Assembly (NCBI RefSeq): GCF_030506325.1
Contig: NZ_CP120683.1
Coordinates: 1,240,001 to 1,304,000 of the forward strand
Origin: Tunicatimonas pelagia
GTDB taxonomy: Bacteria; Bacteroidota; Bacteroidia; Cytophagales; Cyclobacteriaceae
Direction of reading: 5' to 3'
DNA length: 64,000 nucleotides
The translations under genes were made by a program, and so were the position numbers. The number at the start of each line of letters is the position of its first letter. Positions within the stretch are counted from its first letter, which is position 1. The notes below the pieces were generated by a model. The model had not been told where the DNA came from. It made no database searches and saw only the letters and a program-made list of their open reading frames with translations. Below, one piece after another: positions 50,848-59,734 of the stretch.

Positions 50848-52164
50848 TTAAGTATGATGATGTAAACTCTCTTGCAACATTGGGTGGTTACGAGCCACCA
50901 ACGGTGCTTTAGCTAGATTACCTAGCACGACAAATAGGAAGGCGGAAAGGTAAACCATAGCTAATCCAACTTCCAGAATACCAAAATTTCCATTTTCTTT
51001 TAGGACGCCAGGTGTTACCATCAGGTAAAAGTCCAGCCAGTGCCCGACTAGCACTACCACACAAACGACCTTGATAATTATTGTATGTCGTTTAGAATCC
51101 CTTGTCATAAAAACCAGGAAGGGAAAGAAGAAGTTCAGGATTAGGTTGATGAAGAATATAGGTGAATAGTAGTCACTATTCAACCGTTCCACAAAATAAA
51201 TGGTTTCTTCAGGAATGTTGGCGTAATAAATTAGCAAAAACTGACTAAACCACACGTACGTCCAGAAAATACTGAAGGCAAAAACGAATTTTCCCAGGTC
51301 GTGTAGGTGGCTAGAATTGATGATGGTCAGGTAGCCCGCCTCCCGTAACAAAACTACCATTAAAGTAATAGCAGCTAAGCCCGACACAAACCAACTAGCA
51401 AACACGTACCATCCAAACATAGTACTAAACCAGTGAGTATCAATTGATAGCACCCAATCCCAAGCCGAAGTAGAAGATGTTACGGCAAATATGATAATGA
51501 AGATCGTTGAGTATTTTACCATTTTGTGAAAATGGCTTACCCCACCCAGCTTGTCTTCAGCTAACGACTCTTTCCGAATATAGCGATACATCATATACCA
51601 GAGCACAAAGTACAATACCATACGGCCAAGGTAGAATGGAATATTCAAGTAAGCTTGCTTGCCAGCGATAATGTAGTCGTAGCGGGGATCACTCTCATCG
51701 TACAGGTAACTATGTGTCCAGTGAAATAGATTGCTATGGCTAAGCCAAGCTACTACAAATACTACCAGCATTAGCACTCCAGCGTAAGGTAGCCAAGCCC
51801 CAAAAGCTTCGGGTATCCGCTTAATAGAGGCAGACCATCCGGCCTGAGCCGCATATTGCAAAGCAGTGAAGAATAATCCGACTACTGCTAGTCCGGTGAA
51901 GTACACATTGTTAATCCACAAGTTGGTAAACAATCTTTCGTACCAATGAAACTCGTGGCCTTCTCCGCCGTGGGCTCCCTCAGCTGCTGCTCCAGCAACT
52001 TCAGCTTCGTGGCCATGACCACCGCCCCAAATCATTAAGTACAGTAATCCCAGTACAAATAGCACTGCTCCAACTATCCCGATAATAGTGAGCTGCTTTT
52101 TAATACTACTAGTAAATTGGAAGTACTCTTCCTGTACACTTTCTGTAGATGTATGAGTCGCCAT
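50848..52164 (-). CDS. actF: alternative complex III subunit ActF, 438 aa
   Basis: About ten helices in a layout like NrfD/ActC. The N-terminal cytoplasmic part is short; the region EAEVAGAAAEGAHGGEGHEFHWYERL is a histidine-rich loop after the first helix, and KRIPEAFGAWLPYAG, SWFVSGLAAITLMV and FWTYVWFSQFLLIYYANI are family motifs. ActF is the second large membrane subunit of alternative complex III and helps to form the menaquinol-binding side. It lies 21 bases before coxB, so the act genes run into the oxidase genes as one unit. Confidence 0.9.
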   Translation of the reverse strand: MATHTSTESVQEEYFQFTSSIKKQLTIIGIVGAVLFVLGLLYLMIWGGGHGHEAEVAGAAAEGAHGGEGHEFHWYERLFTNLWINNVYFTGLAVVGLFFTALQYAAQAGWSASIKRIPEAFGAWLPYAGVLMLVVFVVAWLSHSNLFHWTHSYLYDESDPRYDYIIAGKQAYLNIPFYLGRMVLYFVLWYMMYRYIRKESLAEDKLGGVSHFHKMVKYSTIFIIIFAVTSSTSAWDWVLSIDTHWFSTMFGWYVFASWFVSGLAAITLMVVLLREAGYLTIINSSHLHDLGKFVFAFSIFWTYVWFSQFLLIYYANIPEETIYFVERLNSDYYSPIFFINLILNFFFPFLVFMTRDSKRHTIIIKVVCVVVLVGHWLDFYLMVTPGVLKENGNFGILEVGLAMVYLSAFLFVVLGNLAKAPLVARNHPMLQESLHHHT

Positions 52165-52181
52165 GCGTTCGTTTTAGTCAG

Positions 52182-52799
52182 TTACTGTTGTTGCAAGGTT
52201 TGTACGTACCGCACAATTTTCCATCGTTCGGCAATATCCATCTGAGAGCCATGCGCGTTCATTCGCCCTCTACCCCAGGTAATAGTATGAAATATATGTC
52301 CTTCGGTCATATCTCGGTATCGCCCTTTGTTGTAAGCAGGAACCCCCAAATAAACCTCAGCAACCGGACCATTGCCCTGACCCGCACCACCGTGACAGGG
52401 GTAGCAAAACTTGGTGTACAAAGTGCGCCCTTCGGCCAAAACCACTTCGGTAGAATCTATTGGGTTCTTCAGAACGCGAGAAGCCAACTCAATACTATCG
52501 GCTGGAATACGGTAAGGAAGAAAATCATTGGGATTTCGGCGTACGGTATTAGCGGGCGGAACCCGAGAGTTCATTCGATAAGGGTTGTTGGGGTTAGAGT
52601 TGTAGAACTCTCCTACTCCGTTATCTAATGAACTTAGCCAGGCTCCTTCATCAGTATCAGTAATCTGAGTGAGTGGCTCGTAGGGCGTTGAATGGTACAT
52701 TTGTGGGGCGTACTCCAGACCAGTAAAGTCCCCTTGAGCATCGCAAGCTGCCAAACCTACACCTACGGCAAATAAAAGGTATGCTAAGTATCGCTTCAT
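52182..52799 (-). CDS. actE: alternative complex III subunit ActE, monohaem cytochrome c lipoprotein, 205 aa
   Basis: A lipobox VGLAAC (Cys19) after a hydrophobic signal marks a lipoprotein. A single CxxCH is seen in TKFCYPCHGGAGQGNGP (about residue 133), with the axial Met plausibly in GRGRMNAHGSQM. ActE carries one haem c and is thought to hand electrons from ActA to the oxidase. Length is usual. It follows ActD by four bases. Confidence 0.93.
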   Translation of the reverse strand: MKRYLAYLLFAVGVGLAACDAQGDFTGLEYAPQMYHSTPYEPLTQITDTDEGAWLSSLDNGVGEFYNSNPNNPYRMNSRVPPANTVRRNPNDFLPYRIPADSIELASRVLKNPIDSTEVVLAEGRTLYTKFCYPCHGGAGQGNGPVAEVYLGVPAYNKGRYRDMTEGHIFHTITWGRGRMNAHGSQMDIAERWKIVRYVQTLQQQ

Positions 52800-52803
52800 G
52801 TTT

Positions 52804-53328
52804 CTAATTGTGCTTTTCGTTTACTTCTACAGCACCTGCATTTACTAAAGTTTGCTTGATCTCAGTAGTATCAATACTATTTTTTGCTAAGTCAATCGCC
52901 ATAATATACTTGTCGTCGGTGGCTCGGAGATCAAATATTTTCGCTTTTCCGTAAGGGCGCAGGTCACTGATAATCATAAACGTACCTACCATTCCCAGAG
53001 CCGATAGTAACACCGTTAGCTCAAAAGTTACTGGAAAAAACGTAGGGATAGACGTGAAATTCTTCCCGCCAATAATCATTGGCCAATCAATACCCATCAT
53101 ATAAAATTGCATAAGCAACGCTAACGAAGTACCAAGCATACCGAACAAAAAAGCGGCAATCGGCAGCTTAGATCGCTTATACCCAAGGGCATCACCTAAG
53201 CCGTGTACGGGAAACGGGGTGTAACATTCATGAATACGAATACCAGATTCGCGCACTTTAGCCACCGCGCTTAGCAGCACATCGTCGTCATCAAACACCC
53301 CGACCAAAAATTTATTTCCTGCGGTCAT
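52804..53328 (-). CDS. actD: alternative complex III subunit ActD (DUF3341), 174 aa
   Basis: Two membrane helices (about residues 57-77 and 97-120) sit between an N-terminal soluble domain (FLVGVFDDDDVLLSAVAKVRE, YTPFPVHGLGDALG) and a C-terminal AGAVEVN tail. This is the DUF3341 pattern. ActD anchors the ActA-ActE arm. It overlaps no neighbours but follows ActC by four bases. Confidence 0.92.
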   Translation of the reverse strand: MTAGNKFLVGVFDDDDVLLSAVAKVRESGIRIHECYTPFPVHGLGDALGYKRSKLPIAAFLFGMLGTSLALLMQFYMMGIDWPMIIGGKNFTSIPTFFPVTFELTVLLSALGMVGTFMIISDLRPYGKAKIFDLRATDDKYIMAIDLAKNSIDTTEIKQTLVNAGAVEVNEKHN

Positions 53329-53332
53329 AGTA

Positions 53333-54763
53333 TTAGTTTTTTGAAGTAGTAGGACTCATTTCTTCTACTGACTGAGTGGTAGTAGCCGACTCTCGCATGG
53401 CAGGCTGCTTCTCGCCAGTGGCCTTCAGAATACTCTTCACTTCCGCCATATTTATCACTGGGAAAAATTTGGCAAACAAGAAGAAGAAGGTGAAGAAGAG
53501 ACCGAAAGTGAAAATATAAATCCCTAAGTCGTAAACAGTAGGTTGGAACATTGCCCACGACGAAGGTAAATAGTCGCGGTGCAGCGAGGTAACAATAATA
53601 ACAAAGCGCTCAAACCACATCCCGATATTTACAACAATTGATAAAATAAAAGTGGCTACAATGCTAGTTCTAACCTTTTTGATCCAAAACAACTGCGGTG
53701 AAATTACATTACAGGTCATCATAGTCCAGTATGCCCACCAGTACGGCCCGGTAGCCCGGTTCAAGAAAGCATACTGCTCGTACTCTACCCCTGAGTACCA
53801 CGCCATAAATAGTTCGGTGATGTAGGCAACCCCTACAATTGATCCGGTTACGATGATGACGATATTCATCATCTCAATGTGACTGATTGTAATATAATCT
53901 TCCAGCTTGTAAACCTTACGAGTAATGAGCATCAGCGTAAGTACCATTGCAAAACCGGAGAAAATTGCCCCGGCAACAAAGTAGGGCGGGAAGATAGTAG
54001 TATGCCAACCCGGAATTACGGAAGTGGCAAAGTCGAAAGATACAATGGTATGTACTGAGAGAACAAGCGGGGTAGCCAAACCGGCTAGGATCAACGCAAC
54101 GGCTTCGTAGCGTTCCCAAGTACGGGCTGAACCGTTCCACCCGAACGCTAACGCTCCGTATACCGTGCGGGAGATAATTCCCTTTGCTCGGTCACGAATA
54201 GTAGCAAAGTCAGGAATTAGCCCAATGTACCAAAATACCAACGAAACCGTAAAGTACGTGCTAATCGCAAATACGTCCCACAATAAAGGAGAATTAAAGT
54301 TTACCCAAAGCGACCCGAAAGTGTTAGGCAAAGGCAGTGCCCAGTAAGCACCCAACCATGGTCGCCCCATGTGCAGTACTGGAAACATAGCCGCACATAT
54401 TACGGCAAAAATTGTCATTGCTTCCGCTGCCCGGTTAATGGACATCCGCCAGCGCTGACGGAATAATAGTAGAATAGCTGAAATTAAGGTTCCGGCGTGA
54501 CCAATACCTACCCACCACACAAAGTTGGTAATATCCCAGGCCCAGCCAACCGTTTTATTAAGCCCCCACATTCCAATACCATCCCACAGTGTCATAGCCA
54601 CTGCATAAAGACCTATCGTTAATAAACCTAAAGAGGTAGCAACGGCTAAAAACCAAGTGATGGTTGGTTTCTCCTCAACTCGGCGACAAACATCTACGGT
54701 AACATCGTGAACGGTTTTCCCACCGGTCACTAAAGGCTTACGTACTGGGGAAGTCACTTCCAT
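53333..54763 (-). CDS. actC: alternative complex III subunit ActC (NrfD-like), 476 aa
   Basis: About ten helices, with NrfD family motifs [22 protein letters not shown] (loop broken here) near residue 100 and [18 protein letters not shown] near residue 140; the HMGRPW loop is a conserved quinol-site element. It is the main menaquinol-oxidising membrane subunit of the complex. It starts 16 bases after ActB. Confidence 0.94.
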   Translation of the reverse strand: MEVTSPVRKPLVTGGKTVHDVTVDVCRRVEEKPTITWFLAVATSLGLLTIGLYAVAMTLWDGIGMWGLNKTVGWAWDITNFVWWVGIGHAGTLISAILLLFRQRWRMSINRAAEAMTIFAVICAAMFPVLHMGRPWLGAYWALPLPNTFGSLWVNFNSPLLWDVFAISTYFTVSLVFWYIGLIPDFATIRDRAKGIISRTVYGALAFGWNGSARTWERYEAVALILAGLATPLVLSVHTIVSFDFATSVIPGWHTTIFPPYFVAGAIFSGFAMVLTLMLITRKVYKLEDYITISHIEMMNIVIIVTGSIVGVAYITELFMAWYSGVEYEQYAFLNRATGPYWWAYWTMMTCNVISPQLFWIKKVRTSIVATFILSIVVNIGMWFERFVIIVTSLHRDYLPSSWAMFQPTVYDLGIYIFTFGLFFTFFFLFAKFFPVINMAEVKSILKATGEKQPAMRESATTTQSVEEMSPTTSKN

Positions 54764-54778
54764 AAAAATTGATTTTAA

Positions 54779-57700
54779 TTATGCGTTCATTTCTTCTGAC
54801 TGATCCTGATTTCTGATCTTGGTCAGATACCAGATGTTAGGGCTAACCCCAATTTCGTGCAACACGTTATAGGCTCGTCCTTCTGCTTCTTGAGTAACTA
54901 ATTGGGCGATGCTACTGTTTGGATCATTATAGTCGCCGAAGGTAATTGCTTCAGTAGGACAAGCAGTAGCACAAGCCGTATTGATCTCACCATCTTTGGG
55001 ACGACGCCCCTCTTTCTTGGCTTCCAGCTTTCCGGCCTGAATTCTTTGCACACAGAATGTACATTTCTCCATCACTCCGCGCGCTCGTACGGTAACATCA
55101 GGATTCAGTACCATCTTGCCCAGATCATCATTCATGGCCATATTCACATCACTGAACTGCTTGTTATCATGGTACTTAAACCAGTTAAAGCGACGCACTT
55201 TATACGGGCAGTTGTTGGCACAGTAGCGCGTTCCGATACAGCGGTTGTACGTCATTTGGTTCAACCCTTCTGAACTGTGGGTAGTTGCTGCTACCGGACA
55301 TACTGTTTCGCAGGGTGCATTGTTACACTGCTGGCAAAGCATAGGTTGGAACGTTACTTCCGGATTATCGGAAGCAATCTCCAATTTTGTCTCGTCCGGA
55401 TCGGCGGCGGCTTCCTCATCGCTACTGTAGTAGCGGTCAATCCGAATCCAGTGCATATCCCGACGATTAATCACCTCTTGTCGGCCTACCACCGGAACAT
55501 TATTTTCTACCTGACAAGCTACCGTACAAGCTCCACACCCAATACAACTATTCAAATCAATCGCCATCACCCAGTGGTGATTTGGGTACTTATGCCCTTT
55601 CCAAAGTGATATATCTTTGGGATCTTTCGGGCCTTCGTAGGTTTCTACTTTAAATTCGTAGCGTCCGGCTTTCGGATTTTCCTTGTACTCGGCTAAGGTA
55701 GCATCCTGAATAACCGTTTCTCGCCCCATATACGTCTGGTGCGTCTGCGTCTGAGCGATATTGTACGCTTCGTCTAGTAGCTCAAACTGCACCCCAGTTT
55801 GGTAGTAAGCAGCGTAACCGTTTACCTTCGCTACCATCGGATATACGTTTTTCCCTAGTCCATCTGCTACTTTACCAGCATTGGCTCGGCCGTATCCTAA
55901 TGCTATGCTAACCGTTCCGGCAGTTTGCCCAGGCTGCACCATTACGGGTAGTTCTACTGATTGCTCGCCCACCGTTACCCGAGCTTTACGGGTTTTCCCT
56001 TCGCTCATTTTTAGGTCTAATTCGCGAGCCATACTCTGAGGAATAGCGATATAATTGTCCCAGCAAGCTTTAGAGATTGGGTCGGGCATCTCTTGCAACC
56101 AAGGATTATTGGCTTGCCGTCCGTTACCGACTCCTACTTTTTGATAAAGCACTAGCTCCAAGCCATCGCCGGCATTCCCGTAGTTTTTGCCAATGCTAGA
56201 TGCAAAGCTGCTAACATTACCGGAGAAGGAAGCCGGAGAACTTTCATCGGCCATAGCCTCATCTGCTGTATCTTCGTTGGTCGCTGGCGCTACTGAAAGT
56301 TCTAGCACTCCGTCGTACAGGGCTTTATCCCAGAACATATCAAAGGTGCTAACTCCACTTTGAGCAGCAAAAGCAGTTTCCTGCCAGTTATTTTTAAGAT
56401 AGGTATAGTAGTCAGTTTCAGTACTGTTGGCCCAAGTTAAGAATGAACTCTGCGCCTGACGAGTATCAAAGATAGGGGTGATTGCGGGCTGCACCAGACT
56501 CAATTGGCCTTGCTGGGGCATCGCATCATTCCACGACTCTAAGTAATGGTTATCAGGTGCAACGTGTGTAACTGCCGATGCCGTTTCATCCATCCGATCT
56601 GACGTAGAAATGCTAATATCAGCGTTCGCAATCGTATTACCGATCATTTCACCCTGATAAAAATCATACACCGGATTACAATTATAGAAAATCACTCCTT
56701 TTAGTTGCCCTTGTTCCAATCGACTAGCCATTCGCTCCATCGCCTGGTTATTTCCCTTACGATAGTAAGTCGGAGTATTAATATCCAACGTTGTTCCGTA
56801 ATTACCTAAGGTGTTATTAATCGCGTTGACCATCCCTTGCACTGCCGGATCATTAGAATTGGATACAACGAGCGATTTTCCCCGAGCACTTAGCAGATCA
56901 TTAGCCGCTTTCTCTAAGAATTTCACGTCGGTCACTTCAGGGGCATTCACTCGGCTACCTCCAGCCTTCGCAGCAACAAGATTGTAAAGCTGAGCTACAA
57001 CCGCGCCCTCTTGAGATGGTTTAATCTGCGAACGATAATCAGCATTCGCCCCAGTTAATGTCAAAGCAGTCTCAAATTGATAGTGGCGCGACATCTTCTG
57101 TTGCTGCTGACTTACTTTCCGGGTCTTAGCGTATTGCTTCGCGTAGATAATTGGTGCAATCCAAGTACCTAAGAAATCTGCTCCTAAGCTGACGATTACA
57201 TCCGCTTTGCTAAATTCGTAAGCCGGTAAAGCTGCTTTACCAAAAGAAGCCTGATTAGCAGCCAGCATCCCATCAGCAGAAATAGGATCATACTGAATAT
57301 GTTCCATGCCGGGGTAAGCCGCCAGTAATTCATCAATTGCTTTTTGGGTAGTAGGGCTAAGAATGGTGTAGCTTACCAATGCCATAGCCCCGCCCTTTCG
57401 CATTTTCTGCCGGATGTCATTGTCTAAATCGGCCCAAGAAGCAGCTGCGCCGTTCATTACCGGACCTTGTAAACGTTGCTTATCGTATAGCGACAGTACC
57501 GAAGCCTGTACTTGGGCGTTAGTACCACCCTGACTAACAGCAGAGCGGTTATTACCTTCAATTTTTATGGGTCGCCCCTCGCGGGTTTTAACTACAATAC
57601 TACAGTAGTCGCCCCCATCCATGTAAGTGGAAGCGTAGTAGTTAGGGATAGACGGATCAACATCTACTGGTTTTACTACGTAAGGAATGGCTTTTCTGAT

Positions 57701-57907
57701 GGGAGCTTCGCAGGCAGCTAAGGTTGCGGCACTAATGCCAAAGCCCATCATTTTTAAAAAGTCGCGGCGGGTGTTAGAAGTGTCATTCCCTGACTGAGCT
57801 TCCATAGGTAAGTACTCCGGAAACTCTTTGTCAGCACGCTTTACGAATTCAGCATCGTTTCGCAGCTCTTCTAACCCTTTCCAGTATCGCTTTTTTGTTT
57901 GTTTCAT
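54779..57907 (-). CDS. actB: alternative complex III subunit ActB, iron-sulfur/molybdopterin-like fusion, 1042 aa
   Basis: A variant Tat signal (NTRRDFLKMMGFGIS..ATLAAC, about 45-66) directs export and gives a lipid-anchored Cys. The first 700 residues are a molybdopterin-oxidoreductase-like domain without obvious molybdenum ligands; the last 300 are a four-cluster ferredoxin-like domain with CIGCGACTVACQ, CQQCNNAPCETVCP, CIGTRYCANNCPY and CTFCVQRI..CATACP. In alternative complex III this passes electrons from menaquinol to haems in ActA. It lies 46 bases after actA. Only the family knowledge, not the sequence, supports absence of catalytic molybdenum. Confidence 0.94.
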   Translation of the reverse strand: MKQTKKRYWKGLEELRNDAEFVKRADKEFPEYLPMEAQSGNDTSNTRRDFLKMMGFGISAATLAACEAPIRKAIPYVVKPVDVDPSIPNYYASTYMDGGDYCSIVVKTREGRPIKIEGNNRSAVSQGGTNAQVQASVLSLYDKQRLQGPVMNGAAASWADLDNDIRQKMRKGGAMALVSYTILSPTTQKAIDELLAAYPGMEHIQYDPISADGMLAANQASFGKAALPAYEFSKADVIVSLGADFLGTWIAPIIYAKQYAKTRKVSQQQQKMSRHYQFETALTLTGANADYRSQIKPSQEGAVVAQLYNLVAAKAGGSRVNAPEVTDVKFLEKAANDLLSARGKSLVVSNSNDPAVQGMVNAINNTLGNYGTTLDINTPTYYRKGNNQAMERMASRLEQGQLKGVIFYNCNPVYDFYQGEMIGNTIANADISISTSDRMDETASAVTHVAPDNHYLESWNDAMPQQGQLSLVQPAITPIFDTRQAQSSFLTWANSTETDYYTYLKNNWQETAFAAQSGVSTFDMFWDKALYDGVLELSVAPATNEDTADEAMADESSPASFSGNVSSFASSIGKNYGNAGDGLELVLYQKVGVGNGRQANNPWLQEMPDPISKACWDNYIAIPQSMARELDLKMSEGKTRKARVTVGEQSVELPVMVQPGQTAGTVSIALGYGRANAGKVADGLGKNVYPMVAKVNGYAAYYQTGVQFELLDEAYNIAQTQTHQTYMGRETVIQDATLAEYKENPKAGRYEFKVETYEGPKDPKDISLWKGHKYPNHHWVMAIDLNSCIGCGACTVACQVENNVPVVGRQEVINRRDMHWIRIDRYYSSDEEAAADPDETKLEIASDNPEVTFQPMLCQQCNNAPCETVCPVAATTHSSEGLNQMTYNRCIGTRYCANNCPYKVRRFNWFKYHDNKQFSDVNMAMNDDLGKMVLNPDVTVRARGVMEKCTFCVQRIQAGKLEAKKEGRRPKDGEINTACATACPTEAITFGDYNDPNSSIAQLVTQEAEGRAYNVLHEIGVSPNIWYLTKIRNQDQSEEMNA

Positions 57908-57953
57908 AAATAATGAAGCGTCAGGCGACGTTTGTATTTATTAATTGTATCTT

Positions 57954-59324
57954 TTAGTAATGGCACTTAGAGCACTCCAAACCACCAATATCTTCCACCC
58001 TCATGGGTTCTTTCGGGTTTTCAGAGTTGTGTAGTTCCAGCAGCTTATCATAGTAAGCATTATCCTTGGCATTGACCTGGGTTTCGCGGTGGCAGTTGAT
58101 ACACCAGCCCATCGTAAGTTCAGATGCTTGATATACCACTTCCATTTCCTGAATTTCACCATGACACGTTTGGCATTCCAAACCACCCACATTTACGTGT
58201 TGAGCGTGGTTGAAGTAAGCTAAGTCAGGCAAGTTATGAATACGTACCCACTCAATAGGCTTTTTGTTATTACCGTAGGTTTGGGTCTCCGGGTCAAAGT
58301 CAATGGCAGCGTAGATTTTCTGAATATGTGGCGACTCCGTTTTGATCTGCTGATGGCAGTTCATACAGATATTGGCCGAAGGAATATTCGCTGATTTGGC
58401 CTTCATTACTCCGGTGTGGCAGTACTGGCACTCGATCTCGTATTGTCCGGCGTGCAGAGCGTGCGAGAAAGGAATAGGTTGCTTAGGCTGATAGCCCTGT
58501 TGCACTCCTACTGAGAACAGCCCATCGAGCACTAATTTCACCGTGATAGCCAGGAAGACGAAGAGCATCATCCCAATAAATGGACGACTCTTCACCACCT
58601 TCTGAACATCAACCTTTTGGTTAATAATCTCTCGGTCAGCTTCGTCTAAGTCTTGCTTCTGATTCAGGAATCGGGTGAGCACCGAAATGATAAGCACCAG
58701 TACCAATAAAATAAGCACTAACACCACCAATAAGCCAACAATGATAGCCGTGAGGTAGCCAGAAGGAATACCGCCCCCGCCAGCTACTACAGTTTCACCA
58801 CCTTCGCCCCCACCAACTGGAGCTTCAGCCTGAGCTGGTGCCGAAGCTTCGGCCTTAATGTAGCCTAAGATGTTAAGTATTTGCTCATCAGAGTAATCCG
58901 AGAAGGCGGGCATCAGCGTTTTATTGTATTCGTTGTACAAGTTCACGGCGTACTCGTCTCCACCTTGGATGACCTTCTGAGAATTTTTGATAAACGCTAC
59001 CAATGTTCCCAGATCGTCCCACCGCTGTTCTACCCCAGCTAGAGCCGGACCTACCACTTGTTGGTTGATGGCGTGACAAACCGTACAGTTATTATTAAAG
59101 ATGCTTTCTCCTTCAGCAATAGCCTCCGGACTGGAGGGTATACCACTTCCGTCATCACCTCCACTAGCCTCCGCCGGAGCAGCATCCTCAGTAGCTGCCG
59201 CGGTTGTATCTGCCGCTGCATCTTGAGCAAGAGCAGTAGACCAAGAAAGCGTAAGGAAGGTGAGTGAGAAAAGAATACAAGTTAAAAAAGCGAATCTTTG
59301 TAGTTTCGAGCAACAGTCGTTCAT
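57954..59324 (-). CDS. actA: alternative complex III subunit ActA, monohaem plus pentahaem cytochrome c, 456 aa
   Basis: A signal peptide with Cys-rich N-terminus (about 1-34) precedes a monohaem cytochrome c domain (NNNCTVCHAINQQVVGPAL near residue 78; axial Met probably in TLMPAFSDYSD), a membrane helix (about 187-214) and a second helix (about 248-270), then five CxxCH motifs: CQYCH, CMNCH, CQTCH, CINCH and CSKCH. Six haem sites total, one more than the usual five of ActA. The multihaem head passes electrons from ActB to ActE or the oxidase. It is the first gene of the act-cox operon and has a strong promoter upstream. Confidence 0.94.
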   Translation of the reverse strand: MNDCCSKLQRFAFLTCILFSLTFLTLSWSTALAQDAAADTTAAATEDAAPAEASGGDDGSGIPSSPEAIAEGESIFNNNCTVCHAINQQVVGPALAGVEQRWDDLGTLVAFIKNSQKVIQGGDEYAVNLYNEYNKTLMPAFSDYSDEQILNILGYIKAEASAPAQAEAPVGGGEGGETVVAGGGGIPSGYLTAIIVGLLVVLVLILLVLVLIISVLTRFLNQKQDLDEADREIINQKVDVQKVVKSRPFIGMMLFVFLAITVKLVLDGLFSVGVQQGYQPKQPIPFSHALHAGQYEIECQYCHTGVMKAKSANIPSANICMNCHQQIKTESPHIQKIYAAIDFDPETQTYGNNKKPIEWVRIHNLPDLAYFNHAQHVNVGGLECQTCHGEIQEMEVVYQASELTMGWCINCHRETQVNAKDNAYYDKLLELHNSENPKEPMRVEDIGGLECSKCHY

Positions 59325-59348
59325 TATAACCCCTGGTTTAAATCCTCA

Positions 59349-59379
59349 CAAAAGTAATACGGGAATGCTTATATTCAAA
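59349..59379 (-). promoter_or_regulatory. promoter of the act-cox operon
   Basis: On the minus strand TTTG (59379-59376), a 19-base spacer and TACTTTTG (59356-59349), a full match to the Bacteroidota TTTG-N19-TAnnTTTG consensus. It predicts a start about 18 bases before the actA ATG. Confidence 0.75.
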
Positions 59380-59547
59380 CACATTTACATCAATTTGGTA
59401 TTCCAATTGTGCCAGATGTAATATTTTCCTAAAGAATCTGATATTCAGCCACTTAGTTCAAAGTGTTTCGGACTAAATAGCTAATTTAGAAAAGATATAA
59501 ATAGTAAGTTAGGGAACTTATTGAGAAGAAAGAGAAGCAAAAAAAAT

Positions 59548-59570
59548 AAAACCCATCTACTGATGGGTTT
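59548..59570 (-). terminator. terminator of the tRNA-Cys transcript
   Basis: AAACCCATC (59549-59557) with GATGGGTTT (59562-59570) around a TACT loop; on the minus strand it is followed by UAUUUUUUUU. It lies five bases downstream of the tRNA 3' end. Confidence 0.82.
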
Positions 59571-59574
59571 ATTG

Positions 59575-59645
59575 AGGTAGCGAGCGGATTCGAACCGCTG
59601 TAAGAGGTTTTGCAGACCTCCGCCTAGCCACTCGGCCACGCTACC
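59575..59645 (-). tRNA. tRNA-Cys (anticodon GCA)
   Basis: 71 bases on the minus strand. Acceptor stem GGTAGCG pairs with CGCTACC, discriminator base U (typical of tRNA-Cys), D-arm GGCCGAGTGGCTAGGC, anticodon loop CTGCAAA with anticodon GCA between AGGT and ACCT arms, T-arm GCGGTTCGAATCCGC. CCA is not encoded. It has its own promoter and terminator. This tRNA would be the sensor of the cysteine leader near 10973-11089. Confidence 0.97.
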
Positions 59646-59654
59646 ATTGCAAAG

Positions 59655-59685
59655 CAAAACTACGGGTTTTATGCCCTTTGTCAAA
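59655..59685 (-). promoter_or_regulatory. promoter of tRNA-Cys
   Basis: On the minus strand TTTG (59685-59682), 19 bases, TAGTTTTG (59662-59655), a full match to TTTG-N19-TAnnTTTG, about 10-17 bases before the tRNA 5' end. Confidence 0.75.
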
Positions 59686-59714
59686 GCAAAAAGGGGCTTT
59701 GTCCCCTTTTTGCT
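59685..59714 (-). terminator. terminator of rpsA
   Basis: AGCAAAAAGGGG (59685-59696) with CCCCTTTTTGCT (59703-59714) forms a perfect 12-bp stem and 6-base loop, about 20 bases after the rpsA stop. The U-rich 3' side on the minus strand fits a terminator. Confidence 0.8.
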
Positions 59715-59734
59715 AAGATAAATGCGTTCTGCCG

